A stretch of 64,000 bases of DNA from Brevibacillus antibioticus (GCF_005217615.1 NZ_SZNK01000001.1:1445501-1509500); one strand, 5' to 3'. Counted from the stretch's first letter, positions 53,438 through 62,107 are shown. Program-made: numbers and translations. The notes: generated from the letters alone by a model not told the origin.

Positions 53438-54328
53438 ATGGCAGATATCATTCGCATCGGCTTGATTCAAGCGAAAAACGAAGTCCACGGAGACGAACCG
53501 GTTCATATACACAAAGAAAAAGCCATCGAGAAGCATGAGAGGATGGTGCGGGAGGCGGCAGCCAAGGGGGCACAAATCATCTGTCTGCAAGAAATCTTCT
53601 ATGGCCCGTATTTTTGTGCCGAACAGCAACCGAAATGGTATGAGTCAGCGGAAGAAGTCCCAAATGGACCAACCGTGCAACTTTTCTCTTCCCTTGCCCG
53701 CGAATTAGGAACGGTACTCATTTTACCTGTGTACGAACGCATAGGGATCGGTACGTACTACAACACTGCCGCTGTGATTGATGCGGATGGCACGTATTTG
53801 GGCAAATATCGCAAGCAGCATATTCCGCATGTCGGGGTGGGCAGCAGTGGCTGCGGATTCTGGGAGAAATATTACTTTAAGCCCGGAAATCTCGGCTATC
53901 CCGTTTTTGAAACCGCTTTTGCCAAGGTCGGGGTCTATATATGCTATGACCGCCATTTTCCGGAAGGCGCACGATTGCTGGGCTTGAATGGGGCGGAAAT
54001 TGTATTCAATCCGTCCGCGACTGTCGCCGGCTTATCTGAATACTTGTGGAAGCTCGAGCAGCCTGCTCATGCCGTAGCCAACGGTTATTATGTGGCAGCG
54101 ATCAATCGGGTAGGGACAGAAGCACCGTGGAACATGGGAGAGTTTTACGGGCAATCGTACTTGGTCGATCCGCGCGGACAATTTGTCGCTATGGGGAGCC
54201 GGGATCAGGATGAGGTCATTCTCGCTGAGATGGACCGTAACAAAATTCATGAGGTGCGGGATACGTGGCAATTTTATCGGGATCGCAGACCGGAGACCTA
54301 CGAAGATATGGTAAAGCTATTACCTTAA
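53438..54328 (+). CDS. Beta-ureidopropionase (nitrilase-superfamily carbamoyl amidohydrolase)
   Basis: A 296-residue nitrilase-superfamily enzyme that hydrolyses N-carbamoyl-beta-alanine to beta-alanine, CO2 and ammonia. The catalytic triad is Glu52 (LQEIFYGPYFC), Lys126 (KYRKQHIPHVG) and Cys169 (YICYDRHFPEG). Close resemblance to beta-ureidopropionase/N-carbamoylputrescine amidase sequences, together with the operon partner dihydropyrimidinase, favours the former. GGAGAGGAGG precedes the ATG. It is the last gene of the operon, with a terminator at 54336. Confidence 0.92.
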   Translation: MADIIRIGLIQAKNEVHGDEPVHIHKEKAIEKHERMVREAAAKGAQIICLQEIFYGPYFCAEQQPKWYESAEEVPNGPTVQLFSSLARELGTVLILPVYERIGIGTYYNTAAVIDADGTYLGKYRKQHIPHVGVGSSGCGFWEKYYFKPGNLGYPVFETAFAKVGVYICYDRHFPEGARLLGLNGAEIVFNPSATVAGLSEYLWKLEQPAHAVANGYYVAAINRVGTEAPWNMGEFYGQSYLVDPRGQFVAMGSRDQDEVILAEMDRNKIHEVRDTWQFYRDRRPETYEDMVKLLP

Positions 54329-54335
54329 TAAAAGA

Positions 54336-54372
54336 GTGAGGGAGGTGCCGGATACGCGCCTTCCTCCTTTTC
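54336..54372 (+). terminator. Rho-independent terminator of the pre operon
   Basis: GAGGGAGGTGC (54338-54348) pairs with GCGCCTTCCTC (54356-54366) with two G-U wobbles, followed by CTTTT. Confidence 0.75.
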
Positions 54373-54417
54373 GCATCATTGGAAGGATTCCATCAGAGTC
54401 AAAAGGAGCGTTCAGGG

Positions 54418-54930
54418 ATGAGGCAGATTGTATATCGAGGGGTCGAATATGGTGAGGGACTTCGCGTCGTGAAAGCGCAAAAGTATGAAAGGGCAGAACG
54501 ACGTCATTTTACAAACGGTGCGAGTGCAAAGGCGGTGTTTGGCGCTGGTGTTTACTTGGTGAGCAATCCGGAAATCGCCGCACAGTATGCGATTTGTCAT
54601 GCAGAGACCAATGGGGAGAAGGCAGTTGTGTTGAGCCAACAGCTACATTTGCAGGGTCTCGTTTGTTTGGACGAGCGCTATGGGGAAAATGAACTGCGCA
54701 TCGATGCATTGCGTGCTGCTTATTCAGAAGAGGAGCTCGAACTAAGACAAAACGGAATGGGCTATGAAGAGTGGCTCGAATGGACAGGGGATAAGGTACG
54801 TGCGTATTTGATTGCCTGTGGATACCGGGGGATTCGGTATCGGATCAGCCCGGAGCTAGCGTATTATATTTGCTATGAGCCTGACGTTCAAATTGAAGAG
54901 ATCGCGATTCTATCTGTGCTCGATGTGTGA
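54418..54930 (+). CDS. Putative ADP-ribosyltransferase-fold protein
   Basis: A 170-residue protein with no signal peptide. The order of motifs recalls the ART/PARP fold: VYRGV (residues 5-9, an NAD-binding position in R-type ARTs), then FGAGVYLVSNPEIAAQYA (41-58), which resembles the G-x-G-x-Y-x-x-x-x-x-x-A-x-x-Y signature, and a final strand YYICYEPDVQIEEIAIL (149-165), like the Y-x-V-Y-x-x-x-Q-V end of PARP domains. Glu146 or Glu154 could be catalytic. ATG 54418 has AAAGGAG 9 nt upstream and is preferred to TTG 54379. It is not part of the pyrimidine operon, since a terminator intervenes. Function and substrate are unknown; the fold call is by eye. Confidence 0.5.
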   Translation: MRQIVYRGVEYGEGLRVVKAQKYERAERRHFTNGASAKAVFGAGVYLVSNPEIAAQYAICHAETNGEKAVVLSQQLHLQGLVCLDERYGENELRIDALRAAYSEEELELRQNGMGYEEWLEWTGDKVRAYLIACGYRGIRYRISPELAYYICYEPDVQIEEIAILSVLDV

Positions 54931-55036
54931 GAAGGAGCCTATGACTATCGACTTATTCGACAAACTTTGGTAAGATTAGACAACATTTGCGCTTTTTCTA
55001 GCTTACTTATTTGACACAGGAAGGATTGCCGCAACG

Positions 55037-56749
55037 ATGAGTCTATTACGTAACCTCAGCACCCGAGCTAAACTGTTTAGCTTGATTGTGATGATGGCCG
55101 TCTTTTTGTGTGCTGTCGGATTCACCGGATATTTTCATGTGCAAGTCTCAGGTGAACGCATACAGGCCATGTACGAAGAACAGCTTCTTCCCGTTAAGTG
55201 GATTAACGATTGGAGACAAGAAATCCGCGCGATTGACGGATTGGTCTATAAAATGATTCTCGAGCCATCTCCTACGGTCTTTGCTGAGTACAAAACAGAG
55301 CTGGACTTACGGATGGAAACAGCAGACAAAACGTTCCGATATCTCCAGGACTCTAAGCTGGATGCACAAGAACAAGAAAGAGTGACGACGCTAAAGGAGC
55401 TTACCGAGCAGTATCGCAAAGACCAGAGCGAGGTCGTTAAAATGATCCGGGAGGGTAAATCGGATCAAGCTTATTCGTTTTATCGTGCAACGGATAAGAC
55501 GCTGAATTGGATTAATCAGGAACAGCTCAAATGGGCGAATGAAAAATCAGAGCACGCAATCGCCATGCAAAAGGAAAACCAAGATGAAACGCATGAAGCG
55601 ATTACGTTCCTGATCGTGGTTGGAATACTGTCGATCCTACTAGCCAGTATATTGGGGCTCATTATCTCCCGGATGATCGCGGACCCACTGCGTACCGTTT
55701 CGATCCGTATGCAGCAATTAGCGAACGGAAACATGGCAGTTGCCCCCGTCACCTACGTGACTCGTGACGAGGTAGGGGTGCTTGGTACTGCGTTCAATGA
55801 ATTGGTAACGAATTTCCGTTCATTGATTGAACAAGTAAAAGTGGCGGGTGAGCAGGTCGCTGCTTCCTCTGAGGAATTGTCGGCGAGTGCGGAACAGTCC
55901 GCCTATGCTACGGAACAATCGATCAGCAGTGTGCAGCAAATTGCCTCTGCCTCCGAAGTACAGACGCAACGGACGCAAGATAGTGTTCGTGTCATGGAAG
56001 AAATGTCAATTGCCATCCAGCGGATTGCCGATACGTCTGGAGCCGTTTCTGAATCATCGGCACAGGCAGCAGAGGATGCGGAGCAAGGAAACATTCATAT
56101 TCAGCAAGCCGTTATTCAAATGAATACGATCTCCAACTCGGTGAATCAAGCAGCGGATCTCGTGCAACTGCTCGGGGCACGGTCAGAAGCAATCGGCCAA
56201 ATTGTTGACGTGATTACTGGAATTGCTTCCCAAACCAATCTGCTGGCGCTCAACGCGGCGATTGAGGCAGCACGTGCAGGAGAACATGGCAGGGGATTTG
56301 CTGTCGTGGCCGATGAGGTCCGTAAACTCGCCGAACAGTCAGCGGAATCTGCGGGCGAGATTGCACGACTGATTGGGGAAATCCAGCAAGAAACCACGCA
56401 AGTCGTGCATGTCATGATGGATGGAACCAAAGAGGCGAAAAAGGGTGCAGAAGTCGTTCAAGAAGCGGGTGTCACCTTCCAGCGTATCGTAGCGTCTTCT
56501 CATGAGGTTGCAGGTCAAATTCAGGACGTATCTGCTGCTACCGAGCAAATGTCGGCAAGCATACAGCAAGTTGCAGCTGCTATGGATGAAATGAATCGAC
56601 TCGCACAGGAAGCAGCCGTACATACCCAAGGAGTTTCGGCGGGAGCGGAAGAACAGCTTGCCAGCATGCAAGAAATCGCCCGTTCCAGCACGAATCTGAA
56701 TGAGCTTTCTCAAGAGCTTCAAGAATCCATCAGTCAATTTAAATGGTAG
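55037..56749 (+). CDS. Methyl-accepting chemotaxis protein
   Basis: A 570-residue chemoreceptor. TM1 spans about 13-33, a four-helix-bundle sensor domain (4HB_MCP type) is extracellular to about 190, TM2 is about 191-212, HAMP 213-268, and the cytoplasmic signalling coiled coil 300-570. The hairpin tip carries the highly conserved [21 protein letters not shown] sequence (here [20 protein letters not shown]) and [16 protein letters not shown]. It signals through CheW/CheA. The ligand is unknown; adjacency to pyrimidine catabolism makes a pyrimidine or related nutrient conceivable, without direct evidence. Confidence 0.93.
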   Translation: MSLLRNLSTRAKLFSLIVMMAVFLCAVGFTGYFHVQVSGERIQAMYEEQLLPVKWINDWRQEIRAIDGLVYKMILEPSPTVFAEYKTELDLRMETADKTFRYLQDSKLDAQEQERVTTLKELTEQYRKDQSEVVKMIREGKSDQAYSFYRATDKTLNWINQEQLKWANEKSEHAIAMQKENQDETHEAITFLIVVGILSILLASILGLIISRMIADPLRTVSIRMQQLANGNMAVAPVTYVTRDEVGVLGTAFNELVTNFRSLIEQVKVAGEQVAASSEELSASAEQSAYATEQSISSVQQIASASEVQTQRTQDSVRVMEEMSIAIQRIADTSGAVSESSAQAAEDAEQGNIHIQQAVIQMNTISNSVNQAADLVQLLGARSEAIGQIVDVITGIASQTNLLALNAAIEAARAGEHGRGFAVVADEVRKLAEQSAESAGEIARLIGEIQQETTQVVHVMMDGTKEAKKGAEVVQEAGVTFQRIVASSHEVAGQIQDVSAATEQMSASIQQVAAAMDEMNRLAQEAAVHTQGVSAGAEEQLASMQEIARSSTNLNELSQELQESISQFKW

Positions 56750-56765
56750 AGCAAGTGAGTAAACG

Positions 56766-56805
56766 AAAGACTGGCAAACCCAACGGGGCAGCCAGTCTTT
56801 TTTGG
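56766..56805. terminator. Terminator between the chemoreceptor and permease genes
   Basis: AAAGACTGGC (56766-56775) pairs perfectly with GCCAGTCTTT (56791-56800), followed by TTT. It serves the plus-strand gene and may also serve the convergent permease gene. Confidence 0.8.
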
Positions 56806-56815
56806 TAGTTTGCTA

Positions 56816-58306
56816 TTAGGAAGCAATCGTTTGTTTATTGTTTGCCGTGATTTTCTCGTATTCGTTGGCACTCAAGATCGAAGCATCATTTTTCATCATC
56901 CATGCGTAAATCACGAGTGAAATCAGTAGTCCGACCGTCCAGGCATTGTCCCAAATAATGGTTAGACCCGGAATGTATTTACTGATAAAAGGAATCGCAA
57001 TCCCGATTAGCATCGCCCAGATGGCTCTGCCATTCAAGCCTGTTTTGTAGGCGTAGATGCCGTTTGTTTTGTACAGTTCTGTCAAATGAATACGCCGTTT
57101 GCGCACGAGCCAATAGTCGGCAATGGCAATTCCGTCGATCGGACCCAACAAGGCTCCATACGTTCCCAGCCATAAAAAGATGTAGTTGCCGAAGTTATCC
57201 AAAATGTACCAAGGCTGCATCAAGAGCGACACGACCCCGGCGATGATGGCGCCAGCTTCATACGAGAAGCGGCGAGGGGCCAGATTCTCCACTGCCCGGG
57301 CGGGAGCAACGATATTGGCCGCTACGTTGGTCGTCAATGTGGCAAGAATAATTCCAATGGTTCCGAGGAAAATGGCGAAAGGCGAGAATTTAGCCAACAC
57401 GGCAGCAGGGTCCCACAACGCTTCTCCGTAAATAACGACAGTTGCGGAAGCGACAGCAACACCGATGAACGAGAAGAAACCCATCGTGGTCGGCAACGAA
57501 GAGGTTTGTCCGATGATTTGGGCTTTTTGACTTTTGGCATACCGACAGAAATCCGGAATGTTGAGGGCCATTGTTGCCCAAAAAGCAATCGCTCCCGTCA
57601 ATGCTGGGAAGAAAACCTTCAGGAATTCTGCATTGGTAGTGAATTTCGAAGGTGCCGAGAGCATCGGTCCCCATCCGCCTGCTTTCGTAAGCGCCCAAAC
57701 GAGGAGAGCCAAACTCATAATGATCAGGACGGGAGCAGCCCAAGCCTCCATTTTTTTGATCGCTTCCGGACCGCGATAAGCGACCCATACGTTCAAGAGC
57801 CAGAATGCGAAGAAGGATATCCAGAGATGTCCGGGAACATTTGCCCAGCCTGTCATCGACATGAGGAGCGTATCGATGGCTGCACCTCCGAACCAACAGT
57901 TGATGCCGAACCAGCCAGCACCAATCAAACCGCGTGCGACAGCAGGGATGTGCGCTCCTTTCGAGCCGAACCAGAGGCGCGCAAATACTGGATACGGAAT
58001 GCCAAATTTCGTCCCGGCATGAGAGTTTAGGAGAATGGGAATAAGGACAATACAGTTACCGAGAATAATCGTCAAAATGGCCTGCCACCAGTTCATACCC
58101 AAGGAAATTAACCCTGCCGCCATTGCATACGTCGGCAAACAGATCGACATACCGATCCACAAGCTGGCGAAGTTGTAGGAAGTCCAGCTGTGTTCTGCTG
58201 TCGTCGTTGGCCGAAGACCTTCATTATAAAGCGGACTGTTCTTGATTGCCTTTTCGCCTTCTTTTGTCAGGGTCACAATTCCATTTGATACTGTCTGCGT
58301 TTTCAT
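56816..58306 (-). CDS. NCS1 family nucleobase/allantoin permease
   Basis: A 496-residue nucleobase:cation symporter-1 with about 12 membrane segments. The N-terminal NxDLxP-like region here reads SPLYNEGLRPTTTAEHSWTS, followed by the conserved FASLWIGMSICLPTY, GAGWFGINCWFGG and ADYWLVRKRRIHLTELYK. ATG 58306 follows AGGAGGGAAAGAA; an in-frame start at 58375 would add residues without a site. NCS1 proteins import uracil, thymine, allantoin, hydantoins or cytosine. Given the nearby preTA-hydantoinase-ureidopropionase operon, uracil, thymine or hydantoin uptake is the best guess. Confidence 0.9.
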   Translation of the reverse strand: MKTQTVSNGIVTLTKEGEKAIKNSPLYNEGLRPTTTAEHSWTSYNFASLWIGMSICLPTYAMAAGLISLGMNWWQAILTIILGNCIVLIPILLNSHAGTKFGIPYPVFARLWFGSKGAHIPAVARGLIGAGWFGINCWFGGAAIDTLLMSMTGWANVPGHLWISFFAFWLLNVWVAYRGPEAIKKMEAWAAPVLIIMSLALLVWALTKAGGWGPMLSAPSKFTTNAEFLKVFFPALTGAIAFWATMALNIPDFCRYAKSQKAQIIGQTSSLPTTMGFFSFIGVAVASATVVIYGEALWDPAAVLAKFSPFAIFLGTIGIILATLTTNVAANIVAPARAVENLAPRRFSYEAGAIIAGVVSLLMQPWYILDNFGNYIFLWLGTYGALLGPIDGIAIADYWLVRKRRIHLTELYKTNGIYAYKTGLNGRAIWAMLIGIAIPFISKYIPGLTIIWDNAWTVGLLISLVIYAWMMKNDASILSANEYEKITANNKQTIAS

Positions 58307-58724
58307 TTCTTTCCCTCCTTTTCTCTTCAAGATGTCTCGTATTCGGACAAGCGCCCTAGTTTGTCTTGAATACAAGTTGTAACATTATATTGGAGGAAAG
58401 AAGGCCTAATACCTGATTTTTCGTCGTAAAAAGACAGCCTGCAACGATATGCTTCGCCGTTTTCTTCTATTGTTGCGTCTTCAATTGAAGAGCAGGTGGG
58501 CAAAAAAGCATTGTGTGAGTTATAATGAATGCTGTCACTGTTTATACTTAACTTTGACATCCTATTATAACTAAAAGTGTAATTTGATTTTTTAATCCTG
58601 TTATGAAAAAGCCTTGTCATAACAGGATTTTTTATTTTCTTTGTCGTCATTTGTTCATTCTTGAAAACTTGAGTCCAGTTAGAGAAGTCCAAATTTACGA
58701 GAAATTATTATTCTACGTAAACCT
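58307..58724. other. Intergenic region with a promoter-hairpin pair
   Basis: About 420 bp between the permease and the YceI-like gene. A minus-strand ORF (58327-58692) overlaps the permease leader and has no ribosome binding site, so I reject it. On the plus strand, TTGACA (58554-58559), an 18-bp spacer and TGTAAT (58578-58583) are followed at once by a 13-bp hairpin (58594-58606 with 58617-58629) and a T run to 58633. This would yield a terminated transcript of about 45 nt. The rest appears empty. Confidence 0.4.
58594..58636 (+). terminator. Strong hairpin followed by a T run
   Basis: AATCCTGTTATGA pairs perfectly with TCATAACAGGATT, followed by TTTTT on the plus strand. No plus-strand gene ends here, so it may belong to a short RNA or be a relic. 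Confidence 0.6.
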
Positions 58725-59261
58725 TTAAGCTCCCTGTTTTGCTGCTTGTATGTCCAGTGAAATTTGTACTTGATCTGCCACTAATACTCCCCCCGTTTCT
58801 AATGCCGCATTCCAGGTGAGCCCGTATTCACTTCTACTAATTGACCCACTAGCCTCAAAACCTACTTTTTCATTTCCCCAAGGATCTTTGCCGCTTCCCT
58901 CGTAACTAACAAGAAACGTTTCTGGTTTAGTGGTCCCACGAATGGTTAAGTCCCCAGTTACTTCATATTCACCAGGGCTCTTCTTCGTGATTTTAGTCGA
59001 TTTGAACGTCATTTTAGGAAAGTGTTCAACATCAAAGAAATCACCTGAACGCAAGTGATTATCACGGTCTTCGTTACGTGTATCGACACTATTCACGTCT
59101 ACTGAGAATTCAATTGTTGCTGTTGTTAGGTCTTCAAGATCAGCATCTATTGTTGCTTCAAAAGTTCGAAACGTACCTTTGACTTTAGACACCATCATAT
59201 GCCTAATTTTGAAATCAACACTACTATGTGCAGTATCTAAATTCCACTTATTATTTGTCAT
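58725..59261 (-). CDS. YceI family protein
   Basis: A 178-residue YceI-like lipocalin-type barrel (NKWNLDTAHSSVDFKIRHMM at the start, DFFDVEHFPKMTFKS, GDLTIRGTTKPETF, and GLTWNAALETGGVLVADQV near the end). Family members bind long isoprenoids or polyprenyl quinones; many are periplasmic, but this one has no signal peptide and is probably cytosolic. ATG 59261 follows AGGAGGGATTGT; the earlier in-frame start at 59306 lacks a site. AT content is higher than in flanking core genes, as in the divergent DUF981-like gene. Confidence 0.9.
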   Translation of the reverse strand: MTNNKWNLDTAHSSVDFKIRHMMVSKVKGTFRTFEATIDADLEDLTTATIEFSVDVNSVDTRNEDRDNHLRSGDFFDVEHFPKMTFKSTKITKKSPGEYEVTGDLTIRGTTKPETFLVSYEGSGKDPWGNEKVGFEASGSISRSEYGLTWNAALETGGVLVADQVQISLDIQAAKQGA

Positions 59262-59306
59262 ACAATCCCTCCTGAAATTTTTCTCACTCACAAACAGATT
59301 AGACAA

Positions 59307-59684
59307 AAAAGCAAGATTGTAATCAGCAATTTTATTTTACGTATAAAATCTAAAACACTGATATAGCTACAGGAATTGTCCATATCTTCTTTGGTTTAAA
59401 ATTGACACTGGGGTGTGTAACAATCATTTTAGATAAATAATTGCATAGTATGTTGCACAAAGTCCCTGTTAGTGATGCAACTAGAAATTCAAATCGAATG
59501 GAAGCTTGGGGTGCAAGATATGTAAAAATACCCATAATAGACTTCTTGGTTTATAATAATTCTTTACTAACATTGCCATAATAAATAGTAGGAAATATTT
59601 TCCTTCGAAATTTGAACTGAAATGATAGAAAGTTATATTAAACCAACAAAGTTATATTAAACCAACAAGGAGGGGGTATAACTT
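59307..59684. other. AT-rich divergent intergenic region
   Basis: About 380 bp between the YceI-like and DUF981-like genes. It contains a 61-codon minus-strand ORF (59350-59535) with hydrophobic composition but no good ribosome binding site, which I do not accept as a gene. It also holds a 19-bp tandem repeat next to the plus-strand start. Confidence 0.4.
59629..59666 (+). repeat. Perfect 19-bp tandem duplication
   Basis: AAAGTTATATTAAACCAAC occurs twice without a gap (59629-59647, 59648-59666), directly before the ribosome binding site AAGGAGGGGG of the DUF981-like gene. It may be a recent slippage duplication or a paired regulator site. Confidence 0.8.
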
Positions 59685-60410
59685 ATGGTTATACATTGGG
59701 AAACAACAGCAGTATACAATACGATTATGTCTGTATCAGTGGGTGTTGCTTTATTATCCATTGTTAAATTTTATTCGCAATTACATGCTAATAAAATTGG
59801 ACATTTAGAAGGGTGGGCTATTGGCTTTGGAATACCCGGTTTCATATTAACGTTAACGGGTTTACATATGACTTTAACTTGGCCACTTTCAAAAATTGGA
59901 TTTCCATTTGATGATATTATCTTTGGTGAATCATCTTTAGCTTTTGGGGTTCTTCTATTGGCAATAACGATTCTCTTATGGAGAAAGGCAAATTCATATA
60001 TAAAACAAGGGATTGATATGAATGATGCAGCTTTAGTATCGGAAAACTTAAAGAGAAGTTTACCACATTTATTAAAACCATTATCTTATTTTGCAATAGC
60101 AATGGGTTGTTCTCTTATTGCAATGGGTTGTGCTGGCGTAACTTTTCAACTATTTGCCGCTCCTCCGGAAGAACCTATTTCTGGATTATTCGCTGCCTAT
60201 CCAATGGTTGAAGCAACATTTATGTCTATTTTACTTGCTCTTACAGGAGTTGGAGCAATCTTATTCGCTGTTAATCAAAAAGAAAAACCAAACGAAAGTA
60301 TGGCTAAATTAAATAAAGGTGTCTGGACCATTACTGGTATTATCTGGACAGCGTTCGGTATTATGAATTATTTTACTCATATTGGATTAATCGTAAACAC
60401 AATGGGATAA
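59685..60410 (+). CDS. DUF981-like integral membrane protein
   Basis: A 241-residue protein with about seven hydrophobic segments. The sequence LEGWAIGFGIPGFILTLTGL followed by HMTLTWPL, and FDDIIFGESSLAFGVLLL, match what I recall of the DUF981 family, whose function is unknown. The gene is AT-rich compared with the core, has a very strong AAGGAGGGGG site, and is divergent from the YceI-like gene, which has similar composition; both may have been acquired together. A terminator lies about 140 bp downstream. Confidence 0.8.
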   Translation: MVIHWETTAVYNTIMSVSVGVALLSIVKFYSQLHANKIGHLEGWAIGFGIPGFILTLTGLHMTLTWPLSKIGFPFDDIIFGESSLAFGVLLLAITILLWRKANSYIKQGIDMNDAALVSENLKRSLPHLLKPLSYFAIAMGCSLIAMGCAGVTFQLFAAPPEEPISGLFAAYPMVEATFMSILLALTGVGAILFAVNQKEKPNESMAKLNKGVWTITGIIWTAFGIMNYFTHIGLIVNTMG

Positions 60411-60545
60411 CGTTTTAAATAATTTATGGCCTATTAAAAGAATCCTAGATTTATTTACTGGATACATATTTTGGATTTCTGGTTAAATCTATAATTTTAT
60501 ATTACTTGAATTAACTAATATCCAAATCTGGAAGTACCAAAAAGG

Positions 60546-60591
60546 AAAAAGGTTCATATTCGGATGAATTTGCCGATATGAGCCTTTTTAG
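60546..60591 (+). terminator. Rho-independent terminator
   Basis: AAAAAGGTTCATATTCGG (60546-60563) pairs, with one mismatch, with CCGATATGAGCCTTTTT (60573-60589). Confidence 0.75.
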
Positions 60592-60725
60592 ATTGGAAAA
60601 ACCCGAAAAATCGGTCGTAGAAAGCCAAGACTAAATCTTCAATTTACGCTGTTTTTCTGGTTTGTGCGCTTTTGTGGTTGCTAATCCCAATCTTCTTAAA
60701 GCGCAGAGGGAAGTATTATTTTGTC

Positions 60726-60754
60726 TTGACAGTGTCCTCGCGAGCCCGTATCAT
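60726..60754 (+). promoter_or_regulatory. Sigma-A promoter of the acetyltransferase gene
   Basis: TTGACA (60726-60731), a 17-bp spacer and TATCAT (60749-60754), about 65 bp before the start codon at 60819. Confidence 0.7.
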
Positions 60755-60818
60755 TGGAAAAATTTCGGGAAGCTGTACTGCTTGATGGATGAAGCAGAAC
60801 AGTAGAGGAGAGGCAGAC

Positions 60819-61409
60819 ATGTTAAACATTGAACCTGTTATCTTGAAAGGCAACCTGGTCCGATTGGAGCCGCTTAGAATGGCCCATGTAGACGATATCT
60901 GGAAGGCAGGTGCCTACGAAGAGATTTGGCCGCATATGTCCGTTACCATTCGAACAAGAGAAGATGCTCAGGCTTTTATTTTGCAGGCTTTACATAATGA
61001 ACAAGCCCAAACAGAATTGCCATTCGTGATTATTCGCCAAACAGATGAGCAGATCATCGGGAGCACGAGATTTTTAGGAATAGCAAAAAAGGATCGCGGA
61101 TTGGAAATCGGGTTTACATGGCTGACCCCATCTGTCTGGAAAACGGGCGTCAATACAGAATGTAAATGGCTTCTCCTGCGCCACTGCTTCGAACAACTAG
61201 GTTGTATTCGCGTACAGCTCAAGACAGATTCGCGCAATTTGAATTCGCAACGTGCCATTGCCCGAATCGGTGGCGTTCGAGAAGGTGTCCTGCGCAATCA
61301 TATGGTGATGCCAGATGGATACATTCGCGACTCGGTATACTTCAGCATACTCGACCGTGAATGGCCAGAAGCCAAGCAAAAGCTGCAATTGTTGCTGTTT
61401 GGTGAATAA
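60819..61409 (+). CDS. GNAT family N-acetyltransferase (RimJ/RimL type)
   Basis: A 196-residue acetyl-CoA-dependent acetyltransferase. It shows the GNAT core: VRLEPLRMAHVDDIWKAG at the start, IIGSTRFLGIAKKDRGLEIG (strands 2-4), a modified acetyl-CoA loop around WKTGVNTECKWLLLRHCFEQ, and NLNSQRAIARIGGVREGVLR near the end. These are typical of the RimJ/RimL-like branch that acetylates protein N termini or small molecules. ATG 60819 follows AGAGGAGAGG; the earlier in-frame start at 60789 lacks a site. The substrate is not predictable. Confidence 0.9.
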   Translation: MLNIEPVILKGNLVRLEPLRMAHVDDIWKAGAYEEIWPHMSVTIRTREDAQAFILQALHNEQAQTELPFVIIRQTDEQIIGSTRFLGIAKKDRGLEIGFTWLTPSVWKTGVNTECKWLLLRHCFEQLGCIRVQLKTDSRNLNSQRAIARIGGVREGVLRNHMVMPDGYIRDSVYFSILDREWPEAKQKLQLLLFGE

Positions 61410-61422
61410 AGGCTTGGATTGA

Positions 61423-61451
61423 TTGAAGGGCGTTCAGCGCATGTGTACAAT
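61423..61451 (+). promoter_or_regulatory. Candidate promoter of the DUF3054-like gene
   Basis: TTGAAG (61423-61428), a 17-bp spacer and TACAAT (61446-61451), 52 bp before the ATG at 61504. Its position inside the longer version of the ORF supports the shorter start. Confidence 0.45.
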
Positions 61452-61503
61452 AGGGGTGAACCAAGAGGGTTTACTCTGCCAAGACCCGGAAAAGAGGGTA
61501 TAC

Positions 61504-61920
61504 ATGAGACTGCGTTTGTCGACACCGGGCTATTTATTGTTGCTCGGAGATCTGATCGCTTTTGTGCTTTTTGTTTATTATGGAAAAATCATTCATAACT
61601 ACCCTGTTACGGTCATGGGGATTCTCGAAACATTGGCCCCCTTCCTGGTGGGATGGATCATCGCGATTCTGCTTTTCAAGAGCTATGGGCAGCGAACGTA
61701 TGAATCTGCGGGCCGACAATTATTATCTGCACTAATGACGTGGACAGTAGCTGCACCAATCGGCTTACTGATCCGCTCCTGGTGGACAGGGGTACCGACT
61801 ACGCTTGTTTTTGCAGGTGTGACTTATTTTATTACGCTGGTGTTTTTGCTCGGGTGGCGTGTACCGTTTGCCATCGGCTACGCGATCTACAAACGCAAGA
61901 GACTACTCGCAACTAGCTAA
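61504..61920 (+). CDS. DUF3054-like membrane protein
   Basis: A 138-residue protein with four membrane helices (GDLIAFVLFVYYGKII, APFLVGWIIAILLF, LMTWTVAAPIGLLIRS, LVFAGVTYFITLVFLLGW). The layout and the GWRVPFAIGYAIYKRK-like end agree with DUF3054, of unknown function. ATG 61504 is preceded by AAAGAGGG 5 nt away; a 165-codon version from 61423 would begin on the -35 hexamer. It probably forms a single-gene unit. Confidence 0.75.
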   Translation: MRLRLSTPGYLLLLGDLIAFVLFVYYGKIIHNYPVTVMGILETLAPFLVGWIIAILLFKSYGQRTYESAGRQLLSALMTWTVAAPIGLLIRSWWTGVPTTLVFAGVTYFITLVFLLGWRVPFAIGYAIYKRKRLLATS

Positions 61921-61975
61921 TAAAGTGCCCCGAATTGGTTACGCTATCCTATGTACGACGTAGGAGGTGAATCAA

Positions 61976-62107
61976 TTGGGAAAGAACAACAACAGCAAGG
62001 ATCTTGGAAAAAACCGTGGAAAAACGTTGGATGAAAAAGATCGCAACACAAATTTGCGACAATCGAACCATAATGATCGAAATGAAGGAACGGCAAAAGA
62101 CCGCTGA
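61976..62107 (+). CDS. Small basic Asn/Lys-rich protein, spore-protein-like
   Basis: A 43-residue ORF starting with TTG behind a near-perfect AGGAGGTGA. The product (MGKNNNSKDLGKNRGKTLDE onward) is rich in Asn, Lys, Arg and Asp and has no hydrophobic core, similar in composition to minor small acid-soluble spore proteins of Bacillales (SspN/SspO/SspP types), although I cannot match it to one. Its stop codon lies within a terminator stem, the usual economy for a short monocistronic message. It was too short for routine ORF calling. Confidence 0.65.
   Translation: MGKNNNSKDLGKNRGKTLDEKDRNTNLRQSNHNDRNEGTAKDR

Noticed and set aside
58327..58692. 121-codon minus-strand ORF before the NCS1 permease
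   Set aside because: It runs through a hairpin and the permease leader, with no ribosome binding site.
59350..59535. 61-codon hydrophobic minus-strand ORF
   Set aside because: AT-rich sequence readily gives hydrophobic ORFs; there is no good start signal and no recognisable motif.
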